From positions 1 through 36,896 of the IMG/VR virus record IMGVR_UViG_3300023257_000063: DNA of 36,896 nucleotides; one strand, 5' to 3'. Below are positions 10,878-20,537 of the stretch, piece after piece. The stretch's first letter is position 1. The number at the start of each line of letters is the position of its first letter. This DNA comes from a virus. Both the position numbers and the translations under genes were made by a program. The notes under the pieces were generated by a model. The model was not told where the DNA came from. It ran no database searches and worked only from the letters and a program-made list of their open reading frames with translations.

Positions 10878-11468
10878 ATGACAAGAAACTTTGAAGAAGC
10901 ATATAATAAAACAGCACAAATAGAAGGGTATTACGCAAACAATCCAGACGATAAAGGCGGAGAAACATATTGTGGAATAGCAAGAAAATTTCATCAAGAT
11001 TGAAAAGGCTGGAAACATATTGACTGGTGGAAAACAAGATTTGGAACACCAAAATGAAATCAGAGATTTGCTAAATTAGATGATGAAGTAAAACTATTTT
11101 ACTACAACGCGTTTTGAAATAATCTTAGACTTAATGAAATTCCATTAGATTTGGCAAAAATGATTTATGATGTTGCTGTTAATATGGGAATTTATAAAGC
11201 AATTGAATTTACTCAAAGAGCATTAAATGTAGCAAATATTAAAGAGAAGCTATGAGAAGACTTAAAAGTTGATGGGATAATTGGAAGTAAGACAATTAGG
11301 ATTACACAAACTGTTAATAGTAATTATTCTAATAAATGACATGAAATTAAAATTTGATACATTTGTATGAAAGGCTATCGTTATATTGATATAATGGAAA
11401 AAAATGAGACACAAGAAATATTTGCATCAAGTTGAGTTAGTAGAGTAAAATTTGAGGAAAAAGGATAA
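10878..11468 (+). CDS. Endolysin, glycoside hydrolase family 108 with peptidoglycan-binding C-terminus
   Basis: 196 residues with many TGA=Trp codons. The N-terminal domain fits GH108 muramidases: QIEGYYANNPDDKGGETYCGIA with E16 as the expected catalytic acid, then LFYYNAFWNNLRLNEIPLDLAKMIYDVAVNMG, a family hallmark in which the W is TGA. The C-terminal part (KLWEDLKVDGIIGSKTIRI...) resembles the matching peptidoglycan-binding domain. It cleaves the glycan backbone of peptidoglycan at lysis. No signal peptide is seen, so release would depend on a holin; the best candidate is at 18419. A peptidoglycan-cutting enzyme argues that the host has a wall, and so against a wall-less Mollicute host. 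Confidence 0.88.
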
Positions 11469-11477
11469 AAATAGATT

Positions 11478-11558
11478 ATGAAAACATTAGATTTAACAAA
11501 CGTATCAAAATTAATGGGTATTGAAGTAGCAAATATATCTAAAGTAAATGGGAAATAA
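11478..11558 (+). CDS. Very short ORF, possible remnant of a virion gene
   Basis: 26 residues: MKTLDLTNVSKLMG followed by IEVANISKVNGK. The ISKVNG pattern is one I recall as a short repeat near the start of phage tail or fibre proteins, so this may be the surviving 5' end of a gene cut off by the adhesin block that follows. It also contains M-G-I-E, which loosely resembles the tag endings. It could be a real peptide or debris. Confidence 0.35.
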   Translation: MKTLDLTNVSKLMGIEVANISKVNGK

Positions 11559-11567
11559 AAATTATAA

Positions 11568-12119
11568 ATGGCGAATATCAATCCATACGAAAAGAATTGA
11601 AAACTACTCGAAAATGAAACAGCAATTCTAAACAAAGAAGTTGTAAGCAATGAAGTAATTGAAGTTGAATCAATCGTTCAACATAATTATCCAGTTTCAA
11701 GTAGTCAAGGTAAAATGATGATTAGTGGTAAATTTAATATTGCTAATCAATGGTTATTTAAAGATGGTTCTCCTACTTATGATTCTACTGGAAGTGTGAT
11801 TGATTATAGTGGTAATGGGAATAATGCTTTGTTGGCGAATAGTAATTGTCTATATGGTAACGCAGCCAATCAAGCATATTCGGTGAATGCCATTTATGGA
11901 TATATTGTTGGGGTTGATGAATATACAATCGAGTTTGATGCAGTTTTGTCGGGAAGTTCGAATGATGGAATATTTTCGATTGGAGATTCAAGATATTATA
12001 TTGGTGGAATAGGGATATGGTTTACTGCCGCGGGAACTACAATAAGGGCAAGTGCTGGTGGGACAAGGACACTTGGTTATGGGGCAAATATATCCGCATA
12101 CTGTGACGGAGAAGGATAA
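11568..12119 (+). CDS. Truncated adhesin-like protein, paralogue of the next gene
   Basis: 183 residues. The first 45 or so residues (NPYEKNWKLLENET...) use TGA for Trp and closely resemble residues about 551-595 of the next protein (TPYEKNWKLIESES). From about 11700 on, KMMISGKFNIANQWLFKDGS is nearly repeated near residue 41 of the next protein, and the two Trp codons are TGG. The C-terminus stops abruptly after a beta-rich stretch of LamG-like character (YTIEFDAVLSGSSNDGIFSIGDSRYYIGG). It is probably a shortened copy left by duplication. Receptor binding is inferred from the domain type only. Confidence 0.6.
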
Positions 12120-13790
12120 GATAAATGTCAGTAACATTAAATAATAACGAAAAACTAATTCTAAACAAAAAGGTTGTAGCAGACCAAGACATTACCGCTT
12201 TATCTAAATTACAACATAATTATTTTATTGGTAGTAATCAGGCTAAAATGATGATCACTGGGCAGTTTAATATTGCTCAACAGTGGCTTTTTAAGGCTGG
12301 GTCTGCCGCTTATAATGGCGATGGGGAATTGATCGATTATTCAGGGGAAGGCAATGATGCTGCCCTAACAACTTTAGACATACCCTATTTTGATTTTGAG
12401 GTAGGGCAGTATTACGATGCAGGGTATAATTTAGGAACTGCTTCTAAATATGACTTATCCGAAAATTTCAGTGTAGTTTTTTATATTAATCGTCAAGATT
12501 TAGCCCACACATATCAAATGTTTTTTTCTCTTAGTGGGGCGGGCTTGACATCATATAAAGATAAGCTTACCGTTTATCTTAACGCTGGAAGAATAGCATT
12601 AATGTTCGATTACGGGCAAAGGCAGGGATGGATTACAGCAAAAACGCTTGCTTTTGATACTTGGTATAAAGTTGCGATAGTGATAGAAGGAACAACCACA
12701 AAGATTTATTTTGATGATGTCCTTTATGATACATATACAACGATTGCAATTCCATATTCAGCACAGACAACCAGTGCTTATCTGGGTAGATGGCATAATA
12801 ATTCATGGAAAGATAATTTTGGAGGATATATTGCCTGTATGGCTGGATTTAATAAAGTTCTTACATTAGATGAAATAAAATCTTTTGGAATGACTAAACC
12901 AAGTGATATGGATAGTCTTGCCTTTTATTTATATCCTTATCCTGACAGTAATCAACTTATAGATTTAAAGGATAATACCAAATTATCTCCTGTATCAAGA
13001 GTTACCGTTGAAAGCGGAGAGGTATTTGATAATTATCATTATAATTTGATAAATGGATTTACTGATTATGCAGGGAAGCATTACCCTTATCTGGCAAATG
13101 GGAACCCATCACAAGCAAGCGGAGTAAACCACCCTGCCGGAAACTGGCATAATGGAGCAGAAACAAAAATAATATTACAAGGTTACGTAGCAAAAACCTA
13201 TGACGAATTGAAAGCACTGGCAATCACTGACAACCGATTTGAACTCGTAGAAGATGAAGATGGCAATATATCAGAATTGAAAGTAACTAAATTAACCGAA
13301 ACCGACACAGAGCATTATACAGCAGACAATAATAATCAGCAAACGTTAATGGAATCAGGTAATCTCACTTCACTGATTGATCAGACTGTAAAGCTATTAA
13401 TTCAAGGTGGGGATAATGACAATATAGCAGCGGCTAAGACAATAACCTTACCATCTGGTGGTGAAATAACAATCACGGCAGCGACTTCCGGTGAAGATGG
13501 TAATAATATCCAGATTGTATTTGTAGTGGGTGGAACACGAGGGATAACGGTTGTAGAGGGTAGCACAATTATAATTACATTAACTTATGAAGCAGGTGAT
13601 GATCTCAGCGATTGCACAGATGAACTTGATTCAGTGGCTACTCTGGTAACTTATAGTATTGATACTGATGGTGCTTTGAGTGATGACAGTGGAAGTTTGG
13701 AGGGTGGATTTACACCAGCAATTACATTAACTGAATACACAGTTAATGGAGATGGACCGATTAATGTTCCTGTAATAACTCCATATGAAA
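11700..13790 (+). mobile_element. Probable horizontally acquired block (UGG-only, higher GC)
   Basis: Not an insertion sequence, but a segment whose base and codon use differ from both flanks: eight Trp codons, all TGG, against predominantly TGA on either side. The flanks are homologous to each other (11580-11690 and 13780-13890 both encode PYEKNWKL followed by similar residues), as expected if recombination between related sequences brought the block in. The edges are estimated by eye. Confidence 0.5.
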
Positions 13791-14173
13791 AAAATTGAAA
13801 ATTAATTGAAAGTGAATCATTTGTAATTAATAAAGATGTTGTTACAAATGAAAATATAGAATTTGAAATTTTATGTTCTCATAATTATTCTGGAAGCTTT
13901 GAGTTGCCGTATGTCTATTGCTCTGGCTCTGGATTTACTTCATTTGTGGTTAGTGGAAGTACTTCAAACGATTGACAAACTATAACAACCTCAAGCTTTC
14001 AATCTCCATCTGACCAAACTATAAAATTATATATTTACGGTGGAGAAAATGAAATTAGTGAAAGCTATATTCCAACATTAACTGTGCGTAAGGTAACTTT
14101 TCAAGGCAATCAAATAAAATATCCAGTAATAAGTAAAAAATATGGTAATAAGTTAATAGGAACATTTACTTAA
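12125..14173 (+). CDS. LamG/concanavalin-like adhesin, putative receptor-binding protein
   Basis: 682 residues. Residues 1-40 are a linker, then a LamG-type beta-sandwich (about 95-260: YDLSENFSVVFYINRQDL, TWYKVAIVIEGTTTKIYFDDVLYDT, aYLGRWHNNSWKDNFGGYIACMAGFNKVLTLDEI). A middle region contains a repeated GGxxTITAATSGEDGNN-like strand domain. The final 125 residues (TPYEKNWKLIESES onward) resemble the start of the upstream gene. Up to about 13790 all six Trp are TGG and base composition is visibly richer in G+C. After that Trp is again TGA. This fits a host-binding module imported from a standard-code genome and spliced onto a native tail. Confidence 0.7.
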
Positions 14174-14193
14174 AAATTAACTGCTATTGAACT

Positions 14194-14203
14194 ATATTTA
14201 TTA
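14194..14203 (+). promoter_or_regulatory. Weak match to the candidate late promoter element
   Basis: atatttatta, the first ten bases of the 13-mer at 7851 and 25850, lies in the gap between 14173 and 14231 and is followed by GAAGGGG. Position and sequence are consistent with a promoter for the cluster of small genes, but the match is short. Confidence 0.3.
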
Positions 14204-14230
14204 TAGAAGGGGAATTAAAAAAAAATTAAG

Positions 14231-14509
14231 ATGAAAAAAGTAAAACTAAAAGAATTAATCAAAGAAATAATAATTGAAGAAAGCGGAGTATTTTCAAATG
14301 ATGCTATAGAAGAAGTAATGTGAAACAGTAGAGATATGCATAATGATGTGAAAGCAGCAATTAAAGCTATTGATAAATTTGTTTCAAAACTCGTAATGTA
14401 TGCTTCTAGTGACAAAGGAAAGGATGCTAAAAGTAAGATAAATAAAGCTACAACAAAGGAATTTTTAAAGAAAATAATTGATAGAACGGTTAATAGAAGT
14501 GCATTATAA
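14231..14509 (+). CDS. Small protein with MKKVKLKELIKEI N-terminal tag
   Basis: 92 residues with TGA=Trp at 14320. Residues 1-13, MKKVKLKELIKEI, are a variant of the recurrent module with L-I-K-E. The body is helical and Lys-rich (DVKAAIKAIDKFVSKLVMYASSDKGKDAKSK), ending near a basic RTVNRSAL. No known family. Leader AAGGGG lies about 20 bases upstream, a long spacing that recurs in this genome. Inferred as a candidate packaged internal protein. Confidence 0.7.
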
Positions 14510-14849
14510 GACTTTATTTCTAATTGTCATTATTGTCACAATTATTCTATTTCCCTCAGCAATGATAGCATCTACAAATGGTTGAGGAATTGAAGGAGAT
14601 AAGGGAGCGCACTTTACATTATATGCAAGTAGCTATATCCTTACAGATCTCATTATTAACGAATGACTTGAATTAGACTTGCAAGTATATGGAGTAAACA
14701 TTGCACCATATTTACCGGCTATAGTTATATTTCCAATAGCAGCAACATCAGAAAAATGAGGATATGGAGTGTATAATCCTAAAGATACTACTGCAAATTA
14801 TTATGGATTAGGATTTGGAATTAGTATTAGATTACTTAATAAATTATAA
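14499..14849 (+). CDS. Small membrane-associated protein (GTG start)
   Basis: 116 residues from GTG at 14499, overlapping the previous gene by 11 bases; TGA=Trp at three sites. Residues 4-25 (KTLFLIVIIVTIILFPSAMIAST) are a signal peptide or membrane anchor, followed by GWGIEGDKGAHFTLYASSYILTD, a second hydrophobic stretch (IAPYLPAIVIFPIAATS), and a glycine-rich YYGLGFGISIRLL end. The DKGAHF...TD pattern resembles small bacterial and phage envelope proteins. It may act in lysis or in the host envelope. An alternative ATG at 14562 would remove the anchor, so the GTG is preferred. Confidence 0.55.
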
Positions 14850-14871
14850 AAAAGGAAAAATAGAAAAAAAC

Positions 14872-15297
14872 ATGAGTAAAATAAGCTTAATGCAACTTAT
14901 AAGAGGATGCGGTATTGTTATAAATAACTCTACTATAGCAGAAAAAAAAGCTGATGATTACAGCGACAAAATCTGAAACAAATTATTAAAACAATATAGC
15001 GACTTTTATAAGAAATTTCAAAGTAAGAGTTATAAGAGCTATGATAAAAGAGCAGCTATGTCGGATAGAGCAATTACTAAAGTATCCAATGATTTTAAAA
15101 ATTATAATGGTGAAATTTCAGATATGGCAGTAAGCGCACTATTCTATGGTAAAGAGTTAACTAGAGATAGCATACGAAAATTAGAAAAATATGTAGATGA
15201 TTTACATGGAAAAAAAGCAAATAAATTATATACTGCACTTAAAAAAATGTATGATTCGGCTGTAAAAAATTCTAATGTCTATGGTAACTGAGACTAA
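14872..15297 (+). CDS. Hypothetical basic helical protein
   Basis: 141 residues with TGA=Trp at two sites. The N-terminus MSKISLMQLIRGCGIV is amphipathic and tag-like but lacks the I-x-E ending. The rest is Lys/Tyr/Ser-rich and helical (YSDKIWNKLLKQYSDFYKKF, ISDMAVSALFYGKELTRDSIRKLEKYVDDLHGKK). No recognised family. It lies in the run of small genes between the adhesin and a fibre-like gene. A packaged or host-directed role is possible but unsupported. Confidence 0.6.
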
Positions 15298-15300
15298 TTT

Positions 15301-15552
15301 ATGAAACTATTAGAAATAATTAATAAACGTATCTTATTGAAAGAATATCATGGTGAAAATTTTATGAAGCCGTTAATTGATGCAATTGAAAATATGTATC
15401 AAATTCAAAATGATATTCAAAAAAAAATATATGATAATGAGTTTGGCAAAACTACAGTTGACAGAGATTTTAAATATGTAGAAAAATATCTTAAAGAAGC
15501 ATTAAAATATGCTAAGCTTGGGAGTAAAGCTATAGATCAAATAACTAGCTAA
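15301..15552 (+). CDS. Small helical protein with tag-like N-terminus
   Basis: 83 residues, starting 4 bases after the previous stop. MKLLEIINKRILLKEYHGE resembles the recurrent tag, with L-L-K-E in place of I-R-E. The remainder is predicted helical with alternating charges (NMYQIQNDIQKKIYDNEFG, FKYVEKYLKEALKYAKLGSK). No Trp. No recognised family. Confidence 0.6.
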   Translation: MKLLEIINKRILLKEYHGENFMKPLIDAIENMYQIQNDIQKKIYDNEFGKTTVDRDFKYVEKYLKEALKYAKLGSKAIDQITS

Positions 15553-15556
15553 AGTC

Positions 15557-16465
15557 ATGTCAGTAACGCATACAAATCCACTTAAACCTTTTTATCAAGT
15601 CAAGTCATTAGACCCTGAAGATTTTCATTTTACATCTTCAACTGCTGAGATCACTTTATCTGCTCAAAGTGGTGGTCTTATTTCTCTTGGTTCAATTGTA
15701 AATGATCTATCAACGTTTAATGGAATGTATTTTAGTGGCTCTGGTGATTTTTCTATTGGTGATAGTACTAAGGAATATATTTATTTTTTAGAAGGTACAT
15801 CTTCAATAGAAACTCAGAATTTTAAAATATCCGGACAGGATGTAGAAATAAATAGCGCAAGTATAAATTATTCAACTAGCTCTAATGCTCGTATTATAAC
15901 TTCAACCGGTTCAAGTTTTATGCATTCAGGTGGCAGCTCCGGCGGATGAACAGTTACTGAAGACGCATTTTATATTCCAGGTATGTACTTTTCGAGTAAC
16001 GAATCATTAATTGCTAAACTTGGATATATAGCATTTGGAAAAACAACAAATACTGATATAGATGACTTTGCTGGTATGTTTATTTCTTCATCTGGTGATA
16101 TTGCAATAGGTAGCTCATCAGGAGAATACTTTACTTATAGCTCTTCATCAGAATATGTAAAATATAATACAGCTAATCTTATAGTTGACTCTTCTGAAAA
16201 TCAAGTTGTAATTAGATCAACAGCTAATTCAATATCTCCATTAGTTGTTAGTGGATCTGAAGAATATAATGCACCACTGCAAATTTGATGTAGTGGATCT
16301 GGTATTCCAGTAATGGAGATAAATAGACAGGGAGTATTGAAATTAATGACACCCTCATCTGAAACAACCAGTCTTTCAAAAGCAAACGGAATGATATGAA
16401 TGCAAGATGATGGTTTGCATTGTTATTTTAATGGAACTGAAATTTCTATGTCAACAAGCACTTAA
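15557..16465 (+). CDS. Tail-fibre-like structural protein
   Basis: 302 residues with TGA=Trp at 15947, 16288 and 16397. Very rich in Ser, Thr and Gly, with two imperfect internal repeats in which an FNGMYFSGSGDFSIGDSTKEYIYF segment is echoed by FAGMFISSSGDIAIGSSSGEYFTY. It ends with a motif common in fibre C-terminal regions (NGMIWMQDDGLHCYFNGTE). These features fit a beta-structured fibre or spike that binds the host surface or displays on the virion. There is no visible chaperone domain. It begins 4 bases after the previous gene. Confidence 0.65.
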
Positions 16466-16477
16466 AATAAACTATAT

Positions 16478-16822
16478 ATGCTAAATAATATTATTAATAA
16501 TATTGAAAAATTAAATACAGCGCCTAAAGAAGTAATAATAAGAAATCATGAAAAACATGCAAGAACAAATGGAAGATATATAACATGAAGAAGAGCAGTT
16601 TATAAACGAGACAACTATACGTGTAAAGTATGTAGAAGAAGAAACGTTAGACTTAATGCACATCATATTAGAGGATTTAGTAGATTTAAAACATTAAGAT
16701 ATAAACTTGAAAATGGAATAACCTTATGTTCATCTTGTCATTGAAAGTTTCATAGGAAGTATGGGAAAAGTAATTTCCCAAGCATTAAAATCCTAATCAA
16801 CGAAGGAAAATTAGAATTATAA
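16478..16822 (+). CDS. Free-standing HNH homing endonuclease
   Basis: 114 residues. A classic HNH core: WRRAVYKRDNYTCKVC, then RLNAHHIRGFSRF, then GITLCSSCHWKFH, with two CxxC pairs for structural zinc and the HH/N/H catalytic elements. Trp in ITWRR and CHWKF are TGA codons, so the gene is adapted to this code. It lies between a fibre-like gene and an unknown 397-residue gene with only a few bases on each side. Probably a selfish endonuclease gene promoting spread of its own locus. Confidence 0.85.
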
Positions 16823-16823
16823 A

Positions 16824-18017
16824 TTGAAAACGAATAAAAAATTATTATTAAGAGAAAATCCGGATGAAATTAGAACCGGAGAAGATCGTATGCGCTGGAA
16901 TTATGATGATGCGTATCCGTTTGGTTGAGATAATTTTTCTGATAATAAATGCTATATCGGTAATGCTAAAAGAACGCATGAGGAAATAAGATATGCTTAT
17001 AACAATAATAATGAGGTTCCACAAGGTAGGCAGGAATTTAAATTTTCTGGAAGACTTTGAACAAGAAATAAAATAATTACTTTTTGAAAATATCCACCAA
17101 AGAATAAGATGGCACAAAGAATTAAAGAATTAAATAAAGAAGCAAAAGAAAGAAAACTAGATATAAAGATAGATTTTAATAAATGAAAAATAGAAATAGT
17201 AGTAGATAAAAACGGAAAATATTTAGAAAAATTTCAAAGTGGTTATTGAGATAGTCCTAAATATGAAGGGAAATCTGTAATAATACCACTAGGAAACTAT
17301 GCTGGTAGTGCTAAAAGAACAAAAAAAGACACTGGTGTATCTCACATGCTATCTCCTGTAGATAAACAGATTAATAAAATAATTTCAAAAGGTAAAGATA
17401 TGACGGATAAAGAAAAGAAAGATGCTATGGATTATTATAAATACAAAGATATGAAAAATCATCCAGATTTATATGCTCATTTTCTTTCTACAATTGATGT
17501 TTCAAAATTAATTAATGAAATTACAAAAGGCGATACTGCCGGTTTAGATGTAGATGATGGACCTTCAACTTATTATAAAAAGTTTGATCACTACAAGAAA
17601 AATACTCTAAACAAATTTTTAATGCATGGTTGAAAAATAATGGATTATATTATTGGAAATGGAATAGAAAATAATATTGATGGTGGCCATACAATTGGTG
17701 TAACATATTTTCCCGCTGGTGTAGTAGGACAAAGAACACCTACAAATTATAAAGATTTAAAAGGAAAAGCAGCAACAAGTGCTTGACTTAAAGATATCAA
17801 AAAAACAGCATTACAGCTAGGTTGAGAATTTCTAGATTGAAAAGATAATATTGAAGCACTTAAGCAAGCAGAGAAATCATCTGGTGAAGATTTTAAGCAA
17901 GAGAAAGATACCGAAAAAAAAATGAAAGTTGCTCTTTCTGTTTATAAAATTAAAGAATCATTGATTCCTAAATTAATCAGTGGAGCATTAGATTTTATAA
18001 AGGAAAAGGAAAAATAA
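16824..18017 (+). CDS. Unknown 397-residue protein (TTG start)
   Basis: TGA=Trp at nine or more sites. The TTG start is chosen because a GGAAAATTAGAATTATAA leader precedes it and the resulting start, (M)KTNKKLLLREN, resembles the recurrent tag ending in L-R-E; the first in-frame ATG is at 16890. Regions: an aromatic N-terminal part (RMRWNYDDAYPFGWDNFSDNKCYIG), FSGRLWTRNKIITFWKYPP, an IDFNKWKIEIVVDKNGKYLE domain, a Lys-rich helical middle, and a C-terminal helical segment. FKFSGRLWT...ITFW is faintly familiar from other large phages. No enzyme motif is recognised. It is the largest possibly tagged protein here, so a candidate for a packaged effector. Confidence 0.6.
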
Positions 18018-18022
18018 ATTAA

Positions 18023-18409
18023 ATGAGTACAACAAATATGCCACTATTCTGTCCAGAGTGTGGTAATTTAATGAATAAAAAATTAGACAAAAAAATGTGA
18101 AACTTTCACAATAAATGTCTTGATTGTGTAACCAGAGAGCATTCACTAAAAGTTGAGAATGGAGAATGAAAAGAATATTCAAAAGAAATAATAGAAAAGA
18201 ATATTGTTTCATATTTGAATTCACAAAAAAAGTATCTAAAAGAATACTTATTGGTACTAGATAAAATAGAATTTGTACAAAATTCCAGCGGTGATATTGA
18301 AAAATGAGATATTAATCCTGAGAAAATTAAGCAAATTAAAAAACAGTATGAAGGTAATTTAGAAGAAGTAGAGGAGTATTTAAATAAAATAAAAAAAGAA
18401 GGAAAATAA
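18023..18409 (+). CDS. Zinc-ribbon protein of unknown function
   Basis: 128 residues with TGA=Trp at three sites. The N-terminus holds a zinc ribbon, FCPECGNLM ... NKCLDC (C10, C13, C32, C35), and the rest is a charged helical region (YSKEIIEKNIVSYLNSQKKYLKEYLL; EKIKQIKKQYEGNLEEVEEYLNKIKKEG) that could form a coiled coil. Could bind nucleic acid or assist assembly. Family not recognised. Confidence 0.65.
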
Positions 18410-18418
18410 AAAAAAATT

Positions 18419-18601
18419 ATGAAATTTTCAGAAGTAAATTGGTTAAGTAGAAAATTGATTGGAAGTGTTGTATTGTTCGCAGCAATTACTACATTCCTAT
18501 TAATCGGAAAAGCAGACGTAGCTCAGTGAATGGATTTTAATAAATGGATATTTTTAATTTATGGAGCAGGAAACGCAATAAGTAAATTTTCAAGTAAGTA
18601 A
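18419..18601 (+). CDS. Small two-helix membrane protein, candidate holin
   Basis: 60 residues with one TGA=Trp and two TGG. Two hydrophobic segments, about residues 12-29 (LIGSVVLFAAITTFLLIG) and 41-52 (WIFLIYGAGNAI), are separated by a short charged loop, with a basic C-terminus. Size and topology fit a small class II-type holin, and the endolysin at 10878 lacks a signal peptide and needs one. There is no sequence-level family match I can name, so holin is an inference. Confidence 0.5.
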
Positions 18602-18608
18602 TAACTAA

Positions 18609-19055
18609 ATGAAAATAGACGTTAGTATCGGCGATGTAATATTTACCGGTAAATGAAAAAATAAAAAAGAAGTCATCAAAAAATTTGGTACAGATGATCA
18701 TGGTCAACCAACTGTAAATGGAAGAAAAATTCTTTCATTTAGAATGGAAAAATTTATGGAAACAAAAAAGGAAAATTATAAAACAATGAAAAGAACAGAA
18801 TTAAGAAAGATTATTGTAGAAGTAGTAAAAGAAATACAAGTAATTAACGAAAAAGACAACAAAACACTTACATTATCAGAACTACTTAAATTAGTTATTA
18901 AAGGTGATTCTAATTTTGTACAGGGAAAGAAAGTTGACAAAACTATAGCACAAAAAATGTTAAGTCTCTATAAATTAATGGGTAGCGAAGGAAAACGTAA
19001 CTTTGACAAAAGTACTATGGCAAGAATGTTGAAATCATTTGCAGAGTGATTATAG
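18609..19055 (+). CDS. Fused ORF: small conserved phage domain plus tagged protein
   Basis: 148 residues in one frame, with TGA=Trp at 18654 and 19047. Residues 1-50 (GDVIFTGKWKNKKEVIKKFG, QPTVNGRKILSFRMEKFM) look like a complete small phage protein I recall as stand-alone. At residue 60 (ATG 18786) the recurrent tag MKRTELRKIIVEV appears internally, followed by a helical body. No stop separates them. Either the two were joined when the first lost its stop, or an internal start at 18786 makes a separate tagged protein of 89 residues. The second is favoured because the tag is N-terminal everywhere else. Confidence 0.6.
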
Positions 19056-19060
19056 AATAA

Positions 19061-19324
19061 ATGAAAAAAAGTGAACTAAAAAAAATAATTAGAGAAGAAT
19101 TAGGTGCTGTGATAACTACAAAGCCTTTGAAGGAGGCTCCATTTGGACAAGAAAGGTTTAGAGACAATCCAAAGGTAAATATGGCACTAAATAAGATGGA
19201 TGGTGGATACTTAATGCTTAGAAAGCTATTTTCTGCTAGTGGAAGTAAAGAGGGTATAAAGATATTTAAAGCAATGTCAGATAAATATTTTGATGAGATA
19301 AGAGATCTTATTGATAACGAATAA
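19061..19324 (+). CDS. Small protein with MKKSELKKIIREE N-terminal tag
   Basis: 87 residues. Its tag-coding DNA (19061-19099) is almost identical to that of the gene at 21448 although the bodies are unrelated. The body begins LGAVITTKPLKEAPFGQERF, containing a second L-K-E followed by A, another site of prohead-protease type. It continues with a helical domain (VNMALNKMDGGYLMLRKLFSASGSKEGIKIFKAMSDKYFDEIRDLI). No known family. Candidate packaged protein by the tag argument. Confidence 0.7.
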   Translation: MKKSELKKIIREELGAVITTKPLKEAPFGQERFRDNPKVNMALNKMDGGYLMLRKLFSASGSKEGIKIFKAMSDKYFDEIRDLIDNE

Positions 19325-19979
19325 AAAAGGAATAAAGCATTCTCAAGAAAGAATAGAAAATATGAAAGCTTCTCTAAAAGGAAGAGTAGTATGAAATAAA
19401 GGAATTCCAAGAGCAGAAGAAACTAAAAGAAAAATTTCAGAAGCAAATAGAGGTAATGTGCCTTGAGATAAAGGCATAAAAAGAGAACCATTCTCAGAAG
19501 AAACTAAAAGAAAAATGAGCAACTCTCATAAAGGAAAAACGCTTTCAGAGGAAACTAAGAAAAAAATTAGCAAATCTAGATTAGAGTTCCATAGAAAAAA
19601 TCCAAATTTTGCAAAAAAGATAACATATGTAAGAACAGAAGAAATTAAAAAAAGAAGTAGAGTTGCTCGCATTGCAGAAATAAAAAGAAAAAAAGGAATA
19701 TGCATTCCGAACTACAATTCTAAAGCATGTATTTTATTTGAGCAGATAAATAAAGAAAATAATTGAAATCTACAACATGCAGAAAATGGTGGCGAATATC
19801 AAATTAAAGAACTCGGATATTTTGTTGACGCAATTGATTTTAAAAATAAAATAATTATTGAATATGATGAAAAGCATCATTTTAAAAACGGTAAATTAAA
19901 AAAGGAAGATATAGTTAGACAAAAAGAAATTGAAAAATTATATCCAAATTTTGAATTTATTAGAGTTAGAGGTAAGTAA
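19311..19979 (+). CDS. NUMOD3 homing endonuclease, complete copy
   Basis: 222 residues from TTG 19311 (overlapping the previous gene); ATG 19362 is the alternative. The N-terminal half is three to four NUMOD3 DNA-binding repeats (SEETKRKMSNSHKGKTLSEE, and similar). The C-terminal nuclease domain has LQHAENGGEYQIKELGYFVDAIDFKNKIIIEYDEKHHF, then DIVRQKEIEKLYPNFEFIRVRGK; the D...EYDEKxH arrangement recalls the Vsr-like/PD-(D/E)XK homing nucleases of T4-type phages. TGA=Trp occurs in several places. It resembles the truncated copy at 35861. A selfish gene inserted between a tagged gene and a nuclease gene. Confidence 0.8.
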
Positions 19980-20537
19980 ATGGCACGAAAAAAGTTTATA
20001 TATAATGACACTAAGTTTGATTCCGCAGAAGAAATAACGTTTACTTATTGATTGGAAGAAGCAAAGGAATTAGGTTATGTTGAAAAATGAAAGTATCAAC
20101 CTAATTCCTTTGAGCTGTTTGATAAGGTAACAGTTATTAAAGAAGTTCAACTAAAAACTAAAGTAAAGCATGTTGAAGAAACGGTACTACGACCTCATAT
20201 CTACACTGCAGATTATAAAATTTGATTTACAGATAAAATTAGAGAATTTAACACTAAACTAAAAAATATTGAACTACTTAATAATCTAATAGTTTATATT
20301 GATATTAAAGGCGGATTTGGCTCATTTGGATCTCATGCAAATTTTTCTGTTGAAGCAAAATGAACTTGAACTATATATAATATTCTCGTTGAGAAACTTA
20401 TTTGTGATAAATTTTTTAAGCAAACTTGAGTACCAGAAAAATGTAGATTGAGTCCGGTTATGAAGCAACCAAGAAAGAAGTATATTAATAAAGGATATAA
20501 AACATATGAAGAAGTTAGAACTAAGAAAAATAATTAG
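19980..20537 (+). CDS. PD-(D/E)XK nuclease, DUF1064-like
   Basis: 185 residues with many TGA=Trp codons, starting directly after the previous stop and ending inside the next gene. FDSAEEITFTYWLEEAKELGYVEKWKYQP is followed by hIYTADYKIWF and IVYIDIKGGFG. The glutamates near the start, the D in TADY and the D-x-K in IDIKG make up a PD-(D/E)XK active site in the order seen in DUF1064 phage nucleases. It could resolve branched DNA or trim ends during replication or packaging. Exact substrate unknown. Confidence 0.65.
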
